Positions 10,991 through 23,352 of a stretch of 64,000 nucleotides of DNA are shown here, piece after piece; the stretch's first letter is position 1; each line of letters starts with the position of its first letter. The notes below the pieces were generated by a model. The model saw only the letters and a program-made list of their open reading frames with translations, was not told where the DNA came from and ran no database searches. The stretch comes from Phalacrocorax aristotelis (lineage: Eukaryota; Chordata; Aves; Suliformes; Phalacrocoracidae), in contig NC_134283.1 in the NCBI RefSeq assembly GCF_949628215.1, forward strand, positions 4,023,610 to 4,087,609, written 5' to 3'. The translations under genes and the position numbers were made by a program.

Positions 10991-13900
10991 AGGGCTTGGA
11001 GAGATGGTCTCAGTTTGGTCTTTAAGGGGTTTGAACGGCTTCATTTAATCCCCATCCCCTCCCTTGCTCCATGGTGCTCCCATTCCACCTGCCATTTCCA
11101 AACCCCTCCTCCCTTCCTCTCCCCCCACCCCAACTTCCCTGTCTAATGAGACTTGTGTGTCTTGGCTGGTTTTATTTAGACCATGAGCTGTTCAGGAAAG
11201 GAAATATGTGCTGCTGCATGGCTCTGCAGCACCTAGTGCTCTTTAGGTGGGATCCAAGAGCCACCAGAGCAGAATCTATCCGTCGGGGGCAATTAACATC
11301 CGTACGGGTGGTGCAAGCACAGCATACTCTCTCCTTGAGGCTAAATTTTGGGAGAAAGCTTCCCCATCCCCATCTTCAATGCTAGGTGAGGACCTAGTTT
11401 TGTCAGCACGGTTAAAAGACATGCTGAAAGCATTCTTACGCAGCGTCAGGAAATAAACCCCAGATTAGAAGGAATTCTTCGAGAAGTTTCAGCCCAGCGA
11501 CACGGGATTTGGACATACTGGGTCCGGATGAGTTGGAAACCATCCAAGGCAGGGAAGCGCCTTCCAGCTGGAAAAGCTACGCTTGTGCATGAAGTCCCAA
11601 ACCCCTGTTCCCCACACCCAGCACAACAGCATCGGCAGAGGACAGTGGCAAGCACAAGGTACTGTGCATGGGTGGGGACCCCCAAAAAACTCTGAGGCCG
11701 TTGAGAAACGCTGAAAATACGTTGGCTGTCTACACAAAAGAAACAAAGTCCCTTTTTGAGGCTTCTTACTTGTACTGTATTAAGGCAGATGAAAACCAGC
11801 TGCCCTCAGCCTCTCTCCAGGCAGAGCATTAAGCCTTCGCCTTGGTAGAACAATGCAGGAATAGAATTTGCTCAGTTTAGGTAATGGCTTCTCATTATTT
11901 CCTGCTCTGCAGAGCAAGTCGAGCACACTCGCCTTGTCCCCAGCTCCAGGCACACCTGAAAGACAGGACGTTCGGTGGCACTGGGACAAATATCGCTTTA
12001 ACCTCATCCTCTTCGCAGCCCTTTGTTGGCATTTGCTCCCCCCGCGCCAAGCAGCAGCCCAACCTTCTAACCCAGCTACAGAAGGGTAGGGAAAGCAAAA
12101 CGAGCTGTTGCTTTTGTAGACTGTCTGACCCAAATTCAGGGAACAATTCCTACTTTGAGGCACTTCCCGAAGAGTTTAAAAATAGATGCTCTGCCACAGC
12201 CGTTTACAATGTGGCCATTTAGCACAAGCAATTTTAACTGCAGCTTGCCCTGTAGGTAGAGCAGGCAGGAACAGACAGCTAATATACGCTGCAGTTGTAC
12301 CCCGTCATTTGGCCGGGTGCCCTTTGCTAAATAGGAGCCCGTATCCACCACCCATTTAAGGCAAACACTGAACTTACAGAAAGGGCAGCTTGAAAAAAAT
12401 CAGCTGTAACATCTGAAAGCCCAGAGGAGCTGCCCTGCTCACGGCTACGCAACGAAGCCAGCGCGTCTGGTTTCGTGCCCCAGCCAAAACCTTGCAACAG
12501 ATGGTGCATTATTCCTCGGGATGTTCTTCCCTGTATCCCATTTGCGAGCAAAGGGATACTAGCACATCTCTAAAATTAGGTCAATTTGGCACTATCTTCT
12601 TTTTCACTTGAGGTGTGCAGGTTCCCCCCACTCTGCTTTGGCTCGAGGTGGAGAGCACTAAGCATCGAAAAGAAGGATGAAGTGACCAGAGAGGGACAGG
12701 GAGCAATGAGCTCCCTGGCCAGATAAATTAAAAGCAGCAGATAGGTGCTCACGCATCAGAAACCCCTCATCGATTTCAGATGTCTATACGTTTGCCTCGC
12801 AACATCCTCGTGCCCAGGCGCAGCGAAACGCTCGGACGTGTTAAGGCTCAGCCAGCCCAGGTGCCCTGCAGAGCTGGGGCAACGCCTCCGGGCTGCATCA
12901 GGGACTCCTCATCGGGGAAGACCGAAATCATACTGCCTTTGAGCTGGGATTTGACATTATTCAGAAAAAATTATCATCTGACAGTCAGCTGAGGAAGTCT
13001 CTGCTGTTGTTTTCAAGGATTCAAGAGGGGCATTAGCACAGCCGCTCCTGAAACACATCAGGCCCTTGATACTGGTGCCAGGTAAACATCTGGGAGCAAT
13101 CAGAAACGAGTGAGTCAGCAGAAACAGACTCCTTAATGTGCTGTAAAGCCTGTCCAAACTGGGGACAAAGAGGAGGCCTTCTTCTGGGGTCTGAGGAAGC
13201 TAAAAAGCAGCACCGGACTTTGGAAAAGGTTATTTTTAGAAAGCTATTTCCCCAGCTAATGGATGGTGTCTGCATTTCACAGAAAGCAGAAGAGTTGGTA
13301 GCGTTTGAAGCCTGGCTTGCAGCGCTGCCTGCTAAAGCCGCATGCAGGCTGGCTTCTGTAATTCATTATGTCCTCACTTCACCTTATTCCTTAAGGCTAT
13401 TGATCTTTAACTGCCTCCCTGGTAAAGTATACGAGTGGGTGTCCACTTCTTGGTTAGGGATGACATTTGCAGCTAAAACATCCCAGGACCTGCAGAGTTA
13501 TACATGGAACAAGCTGACGAGGCGGGAAAAATGAAAGAGTGGGGGACACCAGCAAAGCACCTAAACCAGCAAAGCAGAAGAAACTTAGCCTGGGATCAGC
13601 TTTTAACCTGTGTAAAGAAATCCAGTGATAAAGCCACAACATACTTAATGCATTAAACCCCCGGTCATCTGTTTAACCGAGAAGCACACATTTCAAGCTT
13701 TGAAGAATTATGCTGGCTTCAAAAGAAAAGCAGGATGACAAATCCCTTGACACAGGACATAACACTGGCTGCAAGGAACACACTGAGCATTCAGCATCTT
13801 CAAGGCCACAACATCTGGTTCTTCCATTACAATCCACTCCCACAGAACTGAAGTGGGTGAGTTTCTACCCAAAACCACATGGAAAACCCACTGGTAACAG

Positions 13901-16850
13901 ACACAACATGTGGCGACACCGTGAAATTCCTCTTAGACAGGGCTTGAGAGCAGAGCTGCATAAGCACAGGCTTCCTGGAACAGACTAGAGGTGCCCATGG
14001 GTTGCCAGCTCTTAGAGACCGCTACAGCATCCCTTAGATATTTTCTATTTGTATAGAAATCCACGCCTGTACTTGCAAACTCCTCCCATTCATTCAAGAT
14101 TAGTGTTTATTAATCTTGCATTAACCTCTGCAAAGCATACATAAGGGAAGCTCAGACAGTATTGTGCTCTTTTATACCAGACAGGCAACTTTCTGGAGAA
14201 GTTACTAAAATCGTGCCTACTTAAACAGAGACATTTCTCGCACATGCCCCCACCCCCCAAAACCACGTTTCAGAAGCAGGGACCGAAGCTTACGCTTACC
14301 TCGCCAGGTACTTCCAAGTCCCCAGGAAATCGTAGCTCCTCCAAGCCTGCTTGTGAAAAATAAATTATATATCTGAAATATTTCAACTAGGAGGAAGGGG
14401 GAAAGGGTGAAATAAGCCTTAGGAGGTGCGAGGAATGCAAGGTCTCGGCTCAGCAGCTCGTACCAACTGCAGTCTCACAGAGCTCCCCAGTGGTATTTAT
14501 GCTCTCCAGGCAAAGAGGACAACCCTGGATCATCCTGTTTGGCAGCAGGCCTGTAGTAATAATGAAAAGGGGGGGGGAAACCACGAAAAGGAGGCAGGAG
14601 CAAGGAGCAGAGGGGTGTCACTTGGGACCTCAGCAGTTTGGAGATAGTCATTGGGGCGCAGCAAATTAGGACCATCCTCCCAAAGGCTGTAACACAACAC
14701 CCAGGGAGGGGGAGAGGAGGAGGAGGAGTGCAGCCAGATGATGATATAAAAGGCTTTGCTTTCGCCTGCAGTTTGCTTTCAGGCAGAGCTCGCAGCCCGG
14801 TGGGTTCCTGGGGGCATGGGAGCATCCTCCCTGCCACCAAGGGGGGCCGCGACACCTCGGTGAGGGGCTCCGGTGATGAGGGAGGAAGGGGGAATTCAAG
14901 AAAATGTTTTTTTCGAGGGACTAAAGCCAGCTGTCTTACTTCCCACTCCCCACGGGAAATCCCACAGCGTGTCCTGGTGCTCCAGGGCTGAGACAGCTCT
15001 GCCGGAGCTGCGGGGTCCCCAGGTCTGGCAGCGGGGCTGAGCTGGGTCCAGCGCCGGGCACACCCTATGGCAGTCCCCTTTTTTCCCAGAGCTGGGTGTT
15101 CGGCCGGGAAACGGGGGATTTCTCACCCTCTGCGGTCTGTTCACAAAGCTGACATTCCCCACACACCCCCACGGTTCAGCCCTGGTGCTCCAGCGCGACA
15201 GTGAGAGTTACAGAGAATAAGGAAAATAAAAAGTTAGTGGAACATCTCACCTCTTGTGCTGCGCAGCTGATGCCCAAAGAGCCCCAACACTGACTTGGCA
15301 TCAAACTCCGTGCCTGCGCTTGCAATTCTATGTACAACTGCTGAAACGCGATTTCATTCACTTTGGAAGGAAATGATTGAGCAAAAGACAAGCTGAAAGT
15401 TCCTTCCTTTTATTACATAAACAAAGAGCAAAAAACAAACAGGTACCTCAAGCAGCAACACGAGGGTATTACAGCACCTCCGCTGCGGTGCCGAGTGCCC
15501 GGATGAGCAGGTCTGGGCATCACCACCCATGGGAGCTCCTTGGGGTCCCCATCCGGCAGCGATGCTGGCTCAGCACGTCTCCTGGCACGTACCCAGGATG
15601 ACCCAGCCCCAGCCCAGGGTGCTCCCCTGCAGAGAGGGCACCAGCAACAGCCCAGTACAGAAGCACCCATCTCCTGGCTTTGGCATATCCAAGCAAAGCA
15701 GCTACGATTTTTTTCCAAATCCACTGTCTAGTCCTCTCTCCAAACTCCCTGGGGGAAAAAAAAAGTCCTTCCATTCTTCTAAACAGTCAATATTTATTTC
15801 TTTGAGAAAACCACCAACCGCTGTTACTTACTGTTTACAAGAAGGGAGATTACAAGATACTCAGCAGCTGAGCAGCTTGTTTAAACCCCAGCAGCGCTCA
15901 AAAAGCAGAATGACATTTATCAAATTTGTTCAACAGCGCGTGAGCAGAGCAGCAAATATTGGCAGCTGATAGAGCAACTCCACTGAGCAAAGACGACAAG
16001 CCCTCTGAAGTCAGCTCCAAGATATCTCTGCTGATTTAATCTCTTTCACCATTTTCCTGAGAATTTTTCAAGAAGCAGCAGATCCTCATCACCTGGGGTG
16101 TATCTTCAGCACCATTTCTGGTCTGCGTCTTTTTAACTGAGTCGTAGCTGGGACGTGGGGGAGCCCGTCCTCACCAGTCAGTCCCAGTCCTGCAGCCCGG
16201 TATGGCCACGACACCCTTTCTGGCTGCTCTTCCCCACTGGCCACGTTCTCCCAGCTGTATTTACAAAAAGTTTCTATTTACTTCAAAGCAAACTGTGTAT
16301 GTGAACCGACAACATATGGTCCAGCGTTTGGACCTGGCAATTCTCCCTTGCTAAGAGCGATTCAGTGTCATTTGGGCAGCTCGCTCCCAAAAAGGCTCCG
16401 ATGCTGCCACCGACGCGGGCGATTCGAAGACCACTCAGACCTGGGTTGACAGGAGGCTCTGCACTGCTTTACTTTAAAATCACTGTATGCTCCTCTTCCC
16501 CCCGCCCTCCCCCTTGCTCCTCTGATTCACTCCGGATCAATGACTCTGCTCTATTTGCAGAAGGTTTATTTCATCAGCTGAAAGATGCTGCAGCAGCCCC
16601 TGGTTTCCTAATTTCCCTGAGTAACGAGGGCCAACAGCAATGAACCATCGGGCTCCCACACAGGCTGCCACCCCGAAACCACGCAGCTCCACAGCCCTGA
16701 GTCATGGCCCTCAAAGTGCTGTTCACTCCAATTACCAGAAAGTTGAATTAACTCATTTTAAAATCCCAAATATCCTCATACAAATGATGACCAGCACTCC
16801 GAGCAATTCAGTATTTTGTAATCTCCGCAGATGTTCCTATGGGAAATAAA
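10991..16850. other. Non-coding interval upstream of CRISPLD2
   Basis: No recognisable gene. Pyrimidine-rich sequence lies at about 11050-11130 and a G-run at 14570-14577. The open frames, at most 146 codons (15529-15969), overlap others in several frames and match nothing I know. A minus-strand 5'-splice-like cgaggtaagc lies at about 14290-14300 and another gaggtgagat near 15245-15254. Either could end a non-coding CRISPLD2 first exon, but nothing confirms it. Confidence 0.55.
14700..14760 (+). promoter_or_regulatory. TATA-like motif after a GA-rich tract
   Basis: A purine-rich block (14702-14728, mainly gga repeats) is followed by TATAAAAG at 14745-14752 on the plus strand and then a GC-richer stretch. 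This arrangement resembles a core promoter directed rightward, opposite to both genes. No downstream gene was found to support it, so chance occurrence is the default explanation. Confidence 0.15.
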
Positions 16851-18500
16851 TCCCTGTGGGACGGTTTGGGCTGTCTGACTTCTCCATCAACCCCGCCGCT
16901 TTACAAAGATTTTATTTTTTAATTTCTTTTTTAATATACACTGGTACAGTTTCACTGCGCCAGTCGTTCACGGTGCACGGCCGCGCTTAGGGATGAGCAC
17001 GGCCCGGAACGAGGCTTTTTATGCACCTCAATTTGTCCTGAGTCAGCAGTTTCAGGTCATACATTTGACCAAAGCCAAAACAATCAGAACTTAGTTTTAA
17101 TCATTCAGCGCTATTACCGCCTTGATTATAACGTCTCCATTTCATATGTGGTAAAAGCCACATAAAGCAGGCTGCATATATAAGTATATATTAGGAGAGA
17201 AGGCTTTTAATGTAATAGCCAATGAATGGGAAGAAACACAGCTTTCACTATGGCCTCCTAATTGAACACGCAGACAGCACGTCTTGATTTTCAGCTTCAA
17301 CTAAATTCCCCTTCATTTCCTACTCAAGTAGTCGCTCCGTAGCGACAGCGCCGAACGTTGGTGAAGGGCAGAGCGAGGAACGGGGCGAGAGGCTCAAAGC
17401 CGTAGCGCCAACTCCTGTTACCGCCTGGTTTTGACTCCCGCTCCGGAACAGAGGGAGTACAAGGGGAATAACGGGGATGAAGCAAAGCCGGTGGCAATAG
17501 GAAACACGCAGAAACTTGGCTGTATTCATGCACGGTGAGAGTGTAACAGAGAAGACCAGCAGCCCCTGAGCTACTCCCGACGGGCTCAGCCACGCTCACG
17601 TTTGGGAGAATCGCATCCTCAGCTTCGCTGCCTCCTTGTATTTCCCCTCCCAGCTGGGCTTTGTCTCTACTGGAGGATGATGCGGTGGGATAGAGGTGGC
17701 CAAGGAACCCCCGCTCACCCGTCCTGCCCTCCTGCAGGGACGAGATGAAGACGCCCCGCTCTCTCGACCATTACACGGAGGCTGCTCCAGCAGATGAATT
17801 AATAGCGTGGGGATCGCCAATCACCGGAGCAAAAGCCAGGCATTTACAGATTCACTTCCAAACACCACTAATATTTGGCACTGTGACCCTCTATTTATTC
17901 TCTCTCGCTGCTCTACTGTTTTGGGGCAGCCTGGACCGTGACCACCCAGGTTCATCTGCGGCTTCTTTTCCTCCTTCTCATAATTAAGAACATTTCCCCC
18001 AATGTTTAATCTGCTGATGATATGCAAGAAAAAAAAACAAGAAACTCCCCCACAAAACTTCCCCAAAGCCTCTGCTGTTTTTTCAGTGCCCAGGTATAAA
18101 AAAAAAATGAGGTCAGTAAGACGAGGTAAATAGGCACACAAACAGCAATTTCAGGTATTAACTGCTGAATGTCGGAGGCACTGCTGACCACGCTAAGCAC
18201 AAGCGAAACGCCAGCTGGAAACTACAAACCCCCTCGCCTTGTTATGGCAGCTCACCACATCTCCTCATTACATCTGCAGCGAGAGATGCTGAAACGCGCT
18301 TTTAAGAGCAAAGTAGCCGGTACAGAGCCGCAGACCGAAACGGTTCAGAAATATTAACCCAACAGTGGTTTTTAGAGATGTCACCCCAAAGGGAGATGGC
18401 GACTCGCAATCACAAGCTTCGCAGCCGTTACATCTGGTTATTTACTAACAGAAACTCTTTCCAAATTCCTTTGGGTCATTCGAAATAGCCTGGAATAAAC
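16851..18500. other. Non-coding interval, possible conserved enhancer at about 17030-17240
   Basis: No gene. The AT-rich block 17030-17240 has dense transcription-factor-like words (tgagtcagca, tgtggt, tatgcaaat-like content nearby) and a perfect inverted repeat, TATGTGG at 17145-17151 and CCACATA at 17158-17164, with a six-base spacer. It looks like a conserved non-coding element to the eye, but conservation was not tested. Confidence 0.25.
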
Positions 18501-21500
18501 ACCCAGAGTCGCACGAATCCCCGAACAACGTGGGAACAGCCACTGCGTGTCACAGGCGTGCTTTTCGTTCCTGGTCAAAACAGGGGAGATTTAGAGTACG
18601 TTTGTGCGGACGAAGCCCTTGCCGGCAGCCCGGGAGCTCTCTGAAGTCCGGGCAGCAGCTCCGGAGCCGTAACACCATGCAACTCGCGCGTGCCGCCACT
18701 GCCCTCTGCTGCAGCACGTCCCCGGCCCAGCCCGCCTCGGCAGCGGCATCGTCATCGTCTTGGGGCGATATTGTGGAAAACAGCCCAGTTTCTTAAATTA
18801 AAAAACACCCGACTTCCCCCCACCCCCAAATACCTTGTGCCTTTGATCACCCTTCTCCCCCACGCCATCAAACCAAGCCCCACGCAGACCTGGCTTACGG
18901 CGCAAGGTTTTTCCAACAGCCTTTTGGACTCGCACACCCCAAGTTTTGAAAACTTTTAGGTCTTTTATAAAAACCATTTCTCAAAACCCAGGTTAAACAT
19001 CAGTAAACGACCACCAGAGTTACGGTGTACGGGGGGGGTCGTGGTGATGGGCGGGGTGTTTTGGGTGTTGTGGTTTTTTTTTTCTTTTGCATAATCACTT
19101 ACAGCCGAAGCAAATAATCAAAAGGCTGCAAAATCCTTGTTTTGCAACAAAGGGAGTTTAACATAGAAAATAAAAATTGTGGTTATGTGTTCACATCAGA
19201 CTCTTGCCACATACTTTTTACTTTTTTCTCCCTTTGAGTAATAGACTGCAAAAGACTGATTTTAGCAACAAGTGCATTTGTAATATCCTTAGTGAAAAAA
19301 AAATAAAAAAAAATTAATACCATCTGAACAACTCCCATTTCATACCAAGAGAGGATTTCAACACTTGCTTTTTAAACCGGCAATTACTCATTGCCGTTTC
19401 TTTAAAATAATTAATAACACTTGTAACCTGCTCACGTCAAGTGAAATGTAGAACTGAACATGCAGACTCGGTGCAGCAGGAACTCTGCTGATAGTCTTCT
19501 CCAATCCTGACAATTTTTATCACGCCTCTACATGTCTTTTAGGAACAGGAAAGGTCTAGGTTATATACCATAACTTGAGTCCTGCTATAAATTCATTTCC
19601 TATTCTCCTACCCCACAGGGTAACGCACAGGACGTAGGAAAAGCCCTTGGGGCTTCCACAGCTGCAAGGGAACACAGAACCGTACATCTCAACAGCAAAA
19701 AAAATACCAAATAGGATGTTCTTAGGACCAAGTTTCTATTAGGTAAAACTGTATTAAGCGATTAAACTGTAATTTAAATACTGTAATATTAATCTATCGC
19801 ATATGCAGCAACGCTAAGCAAACCTCAGCAGAAGCGCAAGCACGGCTATATGAAATACTGTTAAAATCTCATTAATTGTACACCAGTTCTTTCTGTCTCA
19901 TCCTACTCTTCAAATTCTTCCTCTCCTCTTCACTTTCCCCTTTTTAAGCTATTTCGGCTGTGTTGGACTCCACTCGGAACCGCTCATCGCGAACGGGGGT
20001 CGCTCCAGATCGAACACTGTCATTTCTGAAGCGGGGGAGTCACCTATAACCGAGAAGACTCGTTCCGTTATTCACGGGAAGACTGAGACGGACGCAGCGT
20101 TTCCTTCCCAGAAGATAACAAAATGCAAGGCTTCAGAGGGCAAAAAGCTGAGCTTCATCTCGGCACACGTCCCCAAGTCTTGCAGGGACTTGGGGTCTTG
20201 CAGGGCTGCTTGCAAACAGCAACCGCCCCCCAAAATAAGATTTTATTATACCTGTATTTCAAATACACCTGTATTACAAACCCATCCACAACTGGGGAAG
20301 ACATCGGTAAACTGCGAAGGCTTTTCACTAGGAAATCCCTCACCGTTAAGAGTCCAATTTGTCTCTACGAACCGTACCTGAGGTCCTACCTGCAATTTTG
20401 GGGTAACATGGGTTCAAACTCACCAGCCACCCATCTTTTCCAGTCAAAACCGAAGTTAATTGCAAGGAAGCTGGTATCAAGCCATGTATTAATCACTCAT
20501 CACCTGCAGTTTTATCCAGAATATTCTGGTAAGCCTACATTATCAGAAATGTACCCTTTCACAGCGCACTGGAGCTACAGGTAAATATTCAACACAGCCA
20601 CAAGGAAAAAAAGGATTTCTGCAGCACAGAAAACTGTTTCAACCAGAGTGCAGAAACAGGACGTGAATAATAACCAGTACAAACCAGTAATTTCCAAATC
20701 TTGTTTCTTTCTTCTTTGGAACAACCCCCCCCCCGCTCTCCCCAGATTTCAAATTCAAAGCGGAACCAGTGTCTCACACCAGGACTGGCTCCGGGGTAAT
20801 CCCCATCACGGGCGGCCCTGCACTGGGAAACCCCGGCCGCCCCCGGCTGCCGGCAGCCCCCTGGCACGCTGCCTCGGCAGCCCTGGCTTCGGGGCACCGT
20901 GCCCGGCAAGCAGCCAGGGGCTGAGGTTTTCCCTGCAACTGGCCAAAACCAAAACAAGTTTTGGACAGAAAACGGTTTGGGAGTCGGTGGAATGTCACTG
21001 AAATCAAGAAGTGTCTCAGCCATAATTTTCGGATCAGGAAATATTAAGATTTACCGATCAATGACAAAAATCCCTATACATTTGGATATCCAAAACTGAC
21101 AGAGCACCAGAACATTTTCTCAGCATCAGGACTGCAGTGGCGATACGATGTTAATGCTGCCTAATAATTCAAGAATGAAACTGAAGATCATCCCCGAGGA
21201 TCACTCAACTTCGAGCAGAGAGAACAGCCTCACCCCAGCCACGGGGCCGGCGCTCCCGCTCGCTGCCGGAGCCCGGGCAGCGCAGCCCTTCCTTACGAGC
21301 AACAGCCTTGCCAGGAGTGAGTCACTGGCAGGAAAACCCCAAGTTCTCCACCATCCCATGAGAGGGTAGAAGTGTCAGAGGGCAAATCAGCAGGGCTTTC
21401 TGCAGAAGGTTTTTCATCCACCACAATGAAATTGTGCAAACTGCGGCCATGATTTCACACCTCCAGCTCCAACTCGCTCCAGGAAGCGGCCGGAAACGAC

Positions 21501-22442
21501 CTTCCCGTCTTCTGGAAAGTGACTAATTGCTGCTGGACTCGGGCAGGAATCACAGAAGGGAAGCCCGCGCCAATGGGCACGTGCCGAAACCTACGGCACT
21601 TCCCGGCCGCTTGCTTCTCTTGCGACAGCCAACACCGCTTGTCACCGAAGACCTGCGCCCACCTCCCGGACAGACAGGCCGTTTAAGCTAAACGAAACCA
21701 GCAGTTTGAAGAAACGCTAGAGGAATTTATTGGAACACGGTACCTGTAAAATTAATGCAGCTAATTTTACTTCCATAGATTTGCAGAAAATAACGTTTTT
21801 TTCCTATATGTACCTTAAAAAAAGCGAACAGTGCTTGGGTCAGAGTATACGCAGCGCAACCTCTCATAGACACTCTGTGCTAAAACGAGCCCTGTTTCAC
21901 GGCCACAATCCTCACACTCCTGCAATGGTGCACCAGGCACAAACACCATCATCCAGTTAAGGATTAATCAATATATGTATTTTTATCATCTTCAGCATCA
22001 GGGAAGGCAACAGGAACCTGATCAAGGAAATACTTTTACCAGAGTGTTCAATGGAAATGTCAGCTGGCCGAAGAGGAGAATACTTTAGTCAGAGGCCAAC
22101 ACCACAACATGTACCTCAAACAACCGTGCAGGGCTCTCACGGAGGATGCAGGTCCCTCGTCTGGCCGAGGGGCTCAGGCCTGGGACCGCCACGGCCCGCG
22201 GGCAGGCGCCGTTCCTGTTCCCGCCTGACCGCTCGCCTCTCCCCGCAGAGGGCGGCTCCACCGCAAGGCCGGACGGGAGCATTTCTCAAGTTACAAGAAG
22301 TTGTAAAAGAAAAAATATCACCTACCCTTTGTTGGAGGACGGCTATCTACACCTTGTAAAAGCGCTACACAGCGACTTCTCGAGTTTCCAAGGGTAGAAT
22401 TTACACGTGAGGAAAAAAAAAAACCCACGCGCACACACACCT
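18501..22442. promoter_or_regulatory. GC-rich, CpG-bearing patches between CRISPLD2 and USP10
   Basis: Short GC-rich, CpG-bearing patches recur at about 18590-18780, 20770-20960, 21210-21300, 21480-21660 and 22140-22280, separated by AT-rich sequence. They contrast with the introns of both genes. The CRISPLD2 transcription start must lie in 10.3-22.4 kb if the gene is arranged as in human, so one of these patches is a reasonable promoter candidate. No TATA box, initiator or first exon could be assigned. Between the patches I see nothing beyond A/T runs, for example at 19299-19315. Confidence 0.3.
19031..19065 (+). repeat. G-run cluster, possible G-quadruplex
   Basis: An eight-G run (19031-19038) is followed by GGG, GGGG and GGG runs ending at 19065, then a T-run. 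Four runs of at least three G within 35 bases could fold into a quadruplex on the plus strand. No gene assignment follows from it. Confidence 0.4.
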
Positions 22443-22466
22443 TAAACCAACTTTGTGACTTTTATT
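22412..22466 (-). terminator. USP10: USP10 poly(A) signal and downstream GU-rich element
   Basis: On the minus strand AATAAA lies at 22466-22461. About 20-25 nt further on is a GU-rich block (ggtgtgtgtgcgcgtggg, 22440-22423) followed by a T-run. This is the standard order of hexamer, cleavage site and downstream element. Cleavage is expected at about 22441-22447. It is the most distal AATAAA in the USP10 3' region. Confidence 0.8.
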
Positions 22467-23352
22467 GATGGGCGACGACTTTATACTTCTAGATATCACT
22501 AAACTGTGTACAGTTAGGAACTCAACTCAACATTATAGGAGAGCAGACAGCAAAATTAAACAAAGCAGACTTAAAGAAATATCAATCTTAATTATTTTGC
22601 CCATTTTTTAAATTTCATGTACACAGAAGCATAAATGCAGTTTGAAATTTCTTAATAGCAATAAAGTTACAATCACCCATCTATATAGACTAACATCTTA
22701 ACTCCAAATATTTGATCTGCAATGTGTACTTAAGCAGTTTCTTGTCGCACAATTATTAAAATGTGTCTTCCTATTAGGAACCAGCAACTCTGCATCGTGT
22801 ACGTTTGTACATTTTTTTGAAGCACGTAGGACCATTTCTGTCTCATACACATCGGCTCATATTTTACCACTTATCAAAAACTATTGGGGAAGCAGAGAGC
22901 GCTTTATTTTTTTTTTTTATTTTTTTAAAATTTTTTTTTACTTAAGTAAAGATAAAACATTTTCACAGAAATCTACAAGTTCTGTTGCTGGTGCAGGGTT
23001 TTCTTCTACTACGCAATTAGAAAGTGGGAATCAAATGCAAATCCCCTTTTATTATCTTAGGATTCAGCATTAACTCAGATAATTTTTTCTTTCTGATTCA
23101 CAACACTGAGTCTTTCAACCAAGTGACTTCATTCTGCAAAGTCAAAAGTCAACACAAACTATGTTGTGCACAAACCCAAGGTAGTTTCCTTTATCACTCT
23201 ATCCCATAGTTGCTAGGGAAAAAAGGAAAAAAAAAAGAAAAAAGAAAAAAGATTCACTCAAAAGAGCATTTACAGGAGGAAAAAAAAAGTTAGTGATAGT
23301 TGGCGTTCTACAAAGCAGGTATCTTGCACACACAGCGTAAAAGGGAAAAGTT
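22443..23352 (-). other. USP10: USP10 3' UTR
   Basis: About 910 nt from the stop to the predicted cleavage site. It is AT-rich, with A-rich/T-rich blocks at 22908-22940 and a purine tract on the plus strand (23221-23251) that reads as a U/C-rich tract in the transcript. More proximal AATAAA hexamers near 22903 and 23047 could allow shorter forms. No coding sequence is seen. Confidence 0.75.

Noticed and set aside
14285-14345. Minus-strand cgag/gtaagc as the end of a non-coding CRISPLD2 first exon
   Set aside because: A single consensus donor in 12 kb is expected by chance, and there is no matching promoter or transcript evidence; recorded only as a possibility.
20123-20584. 153-codon open frame on the plus strand between the genes
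   Set aside because: No recognised similarity, low-complexity surroundings and no promoter or splice context; length is within chance for one of many frames.
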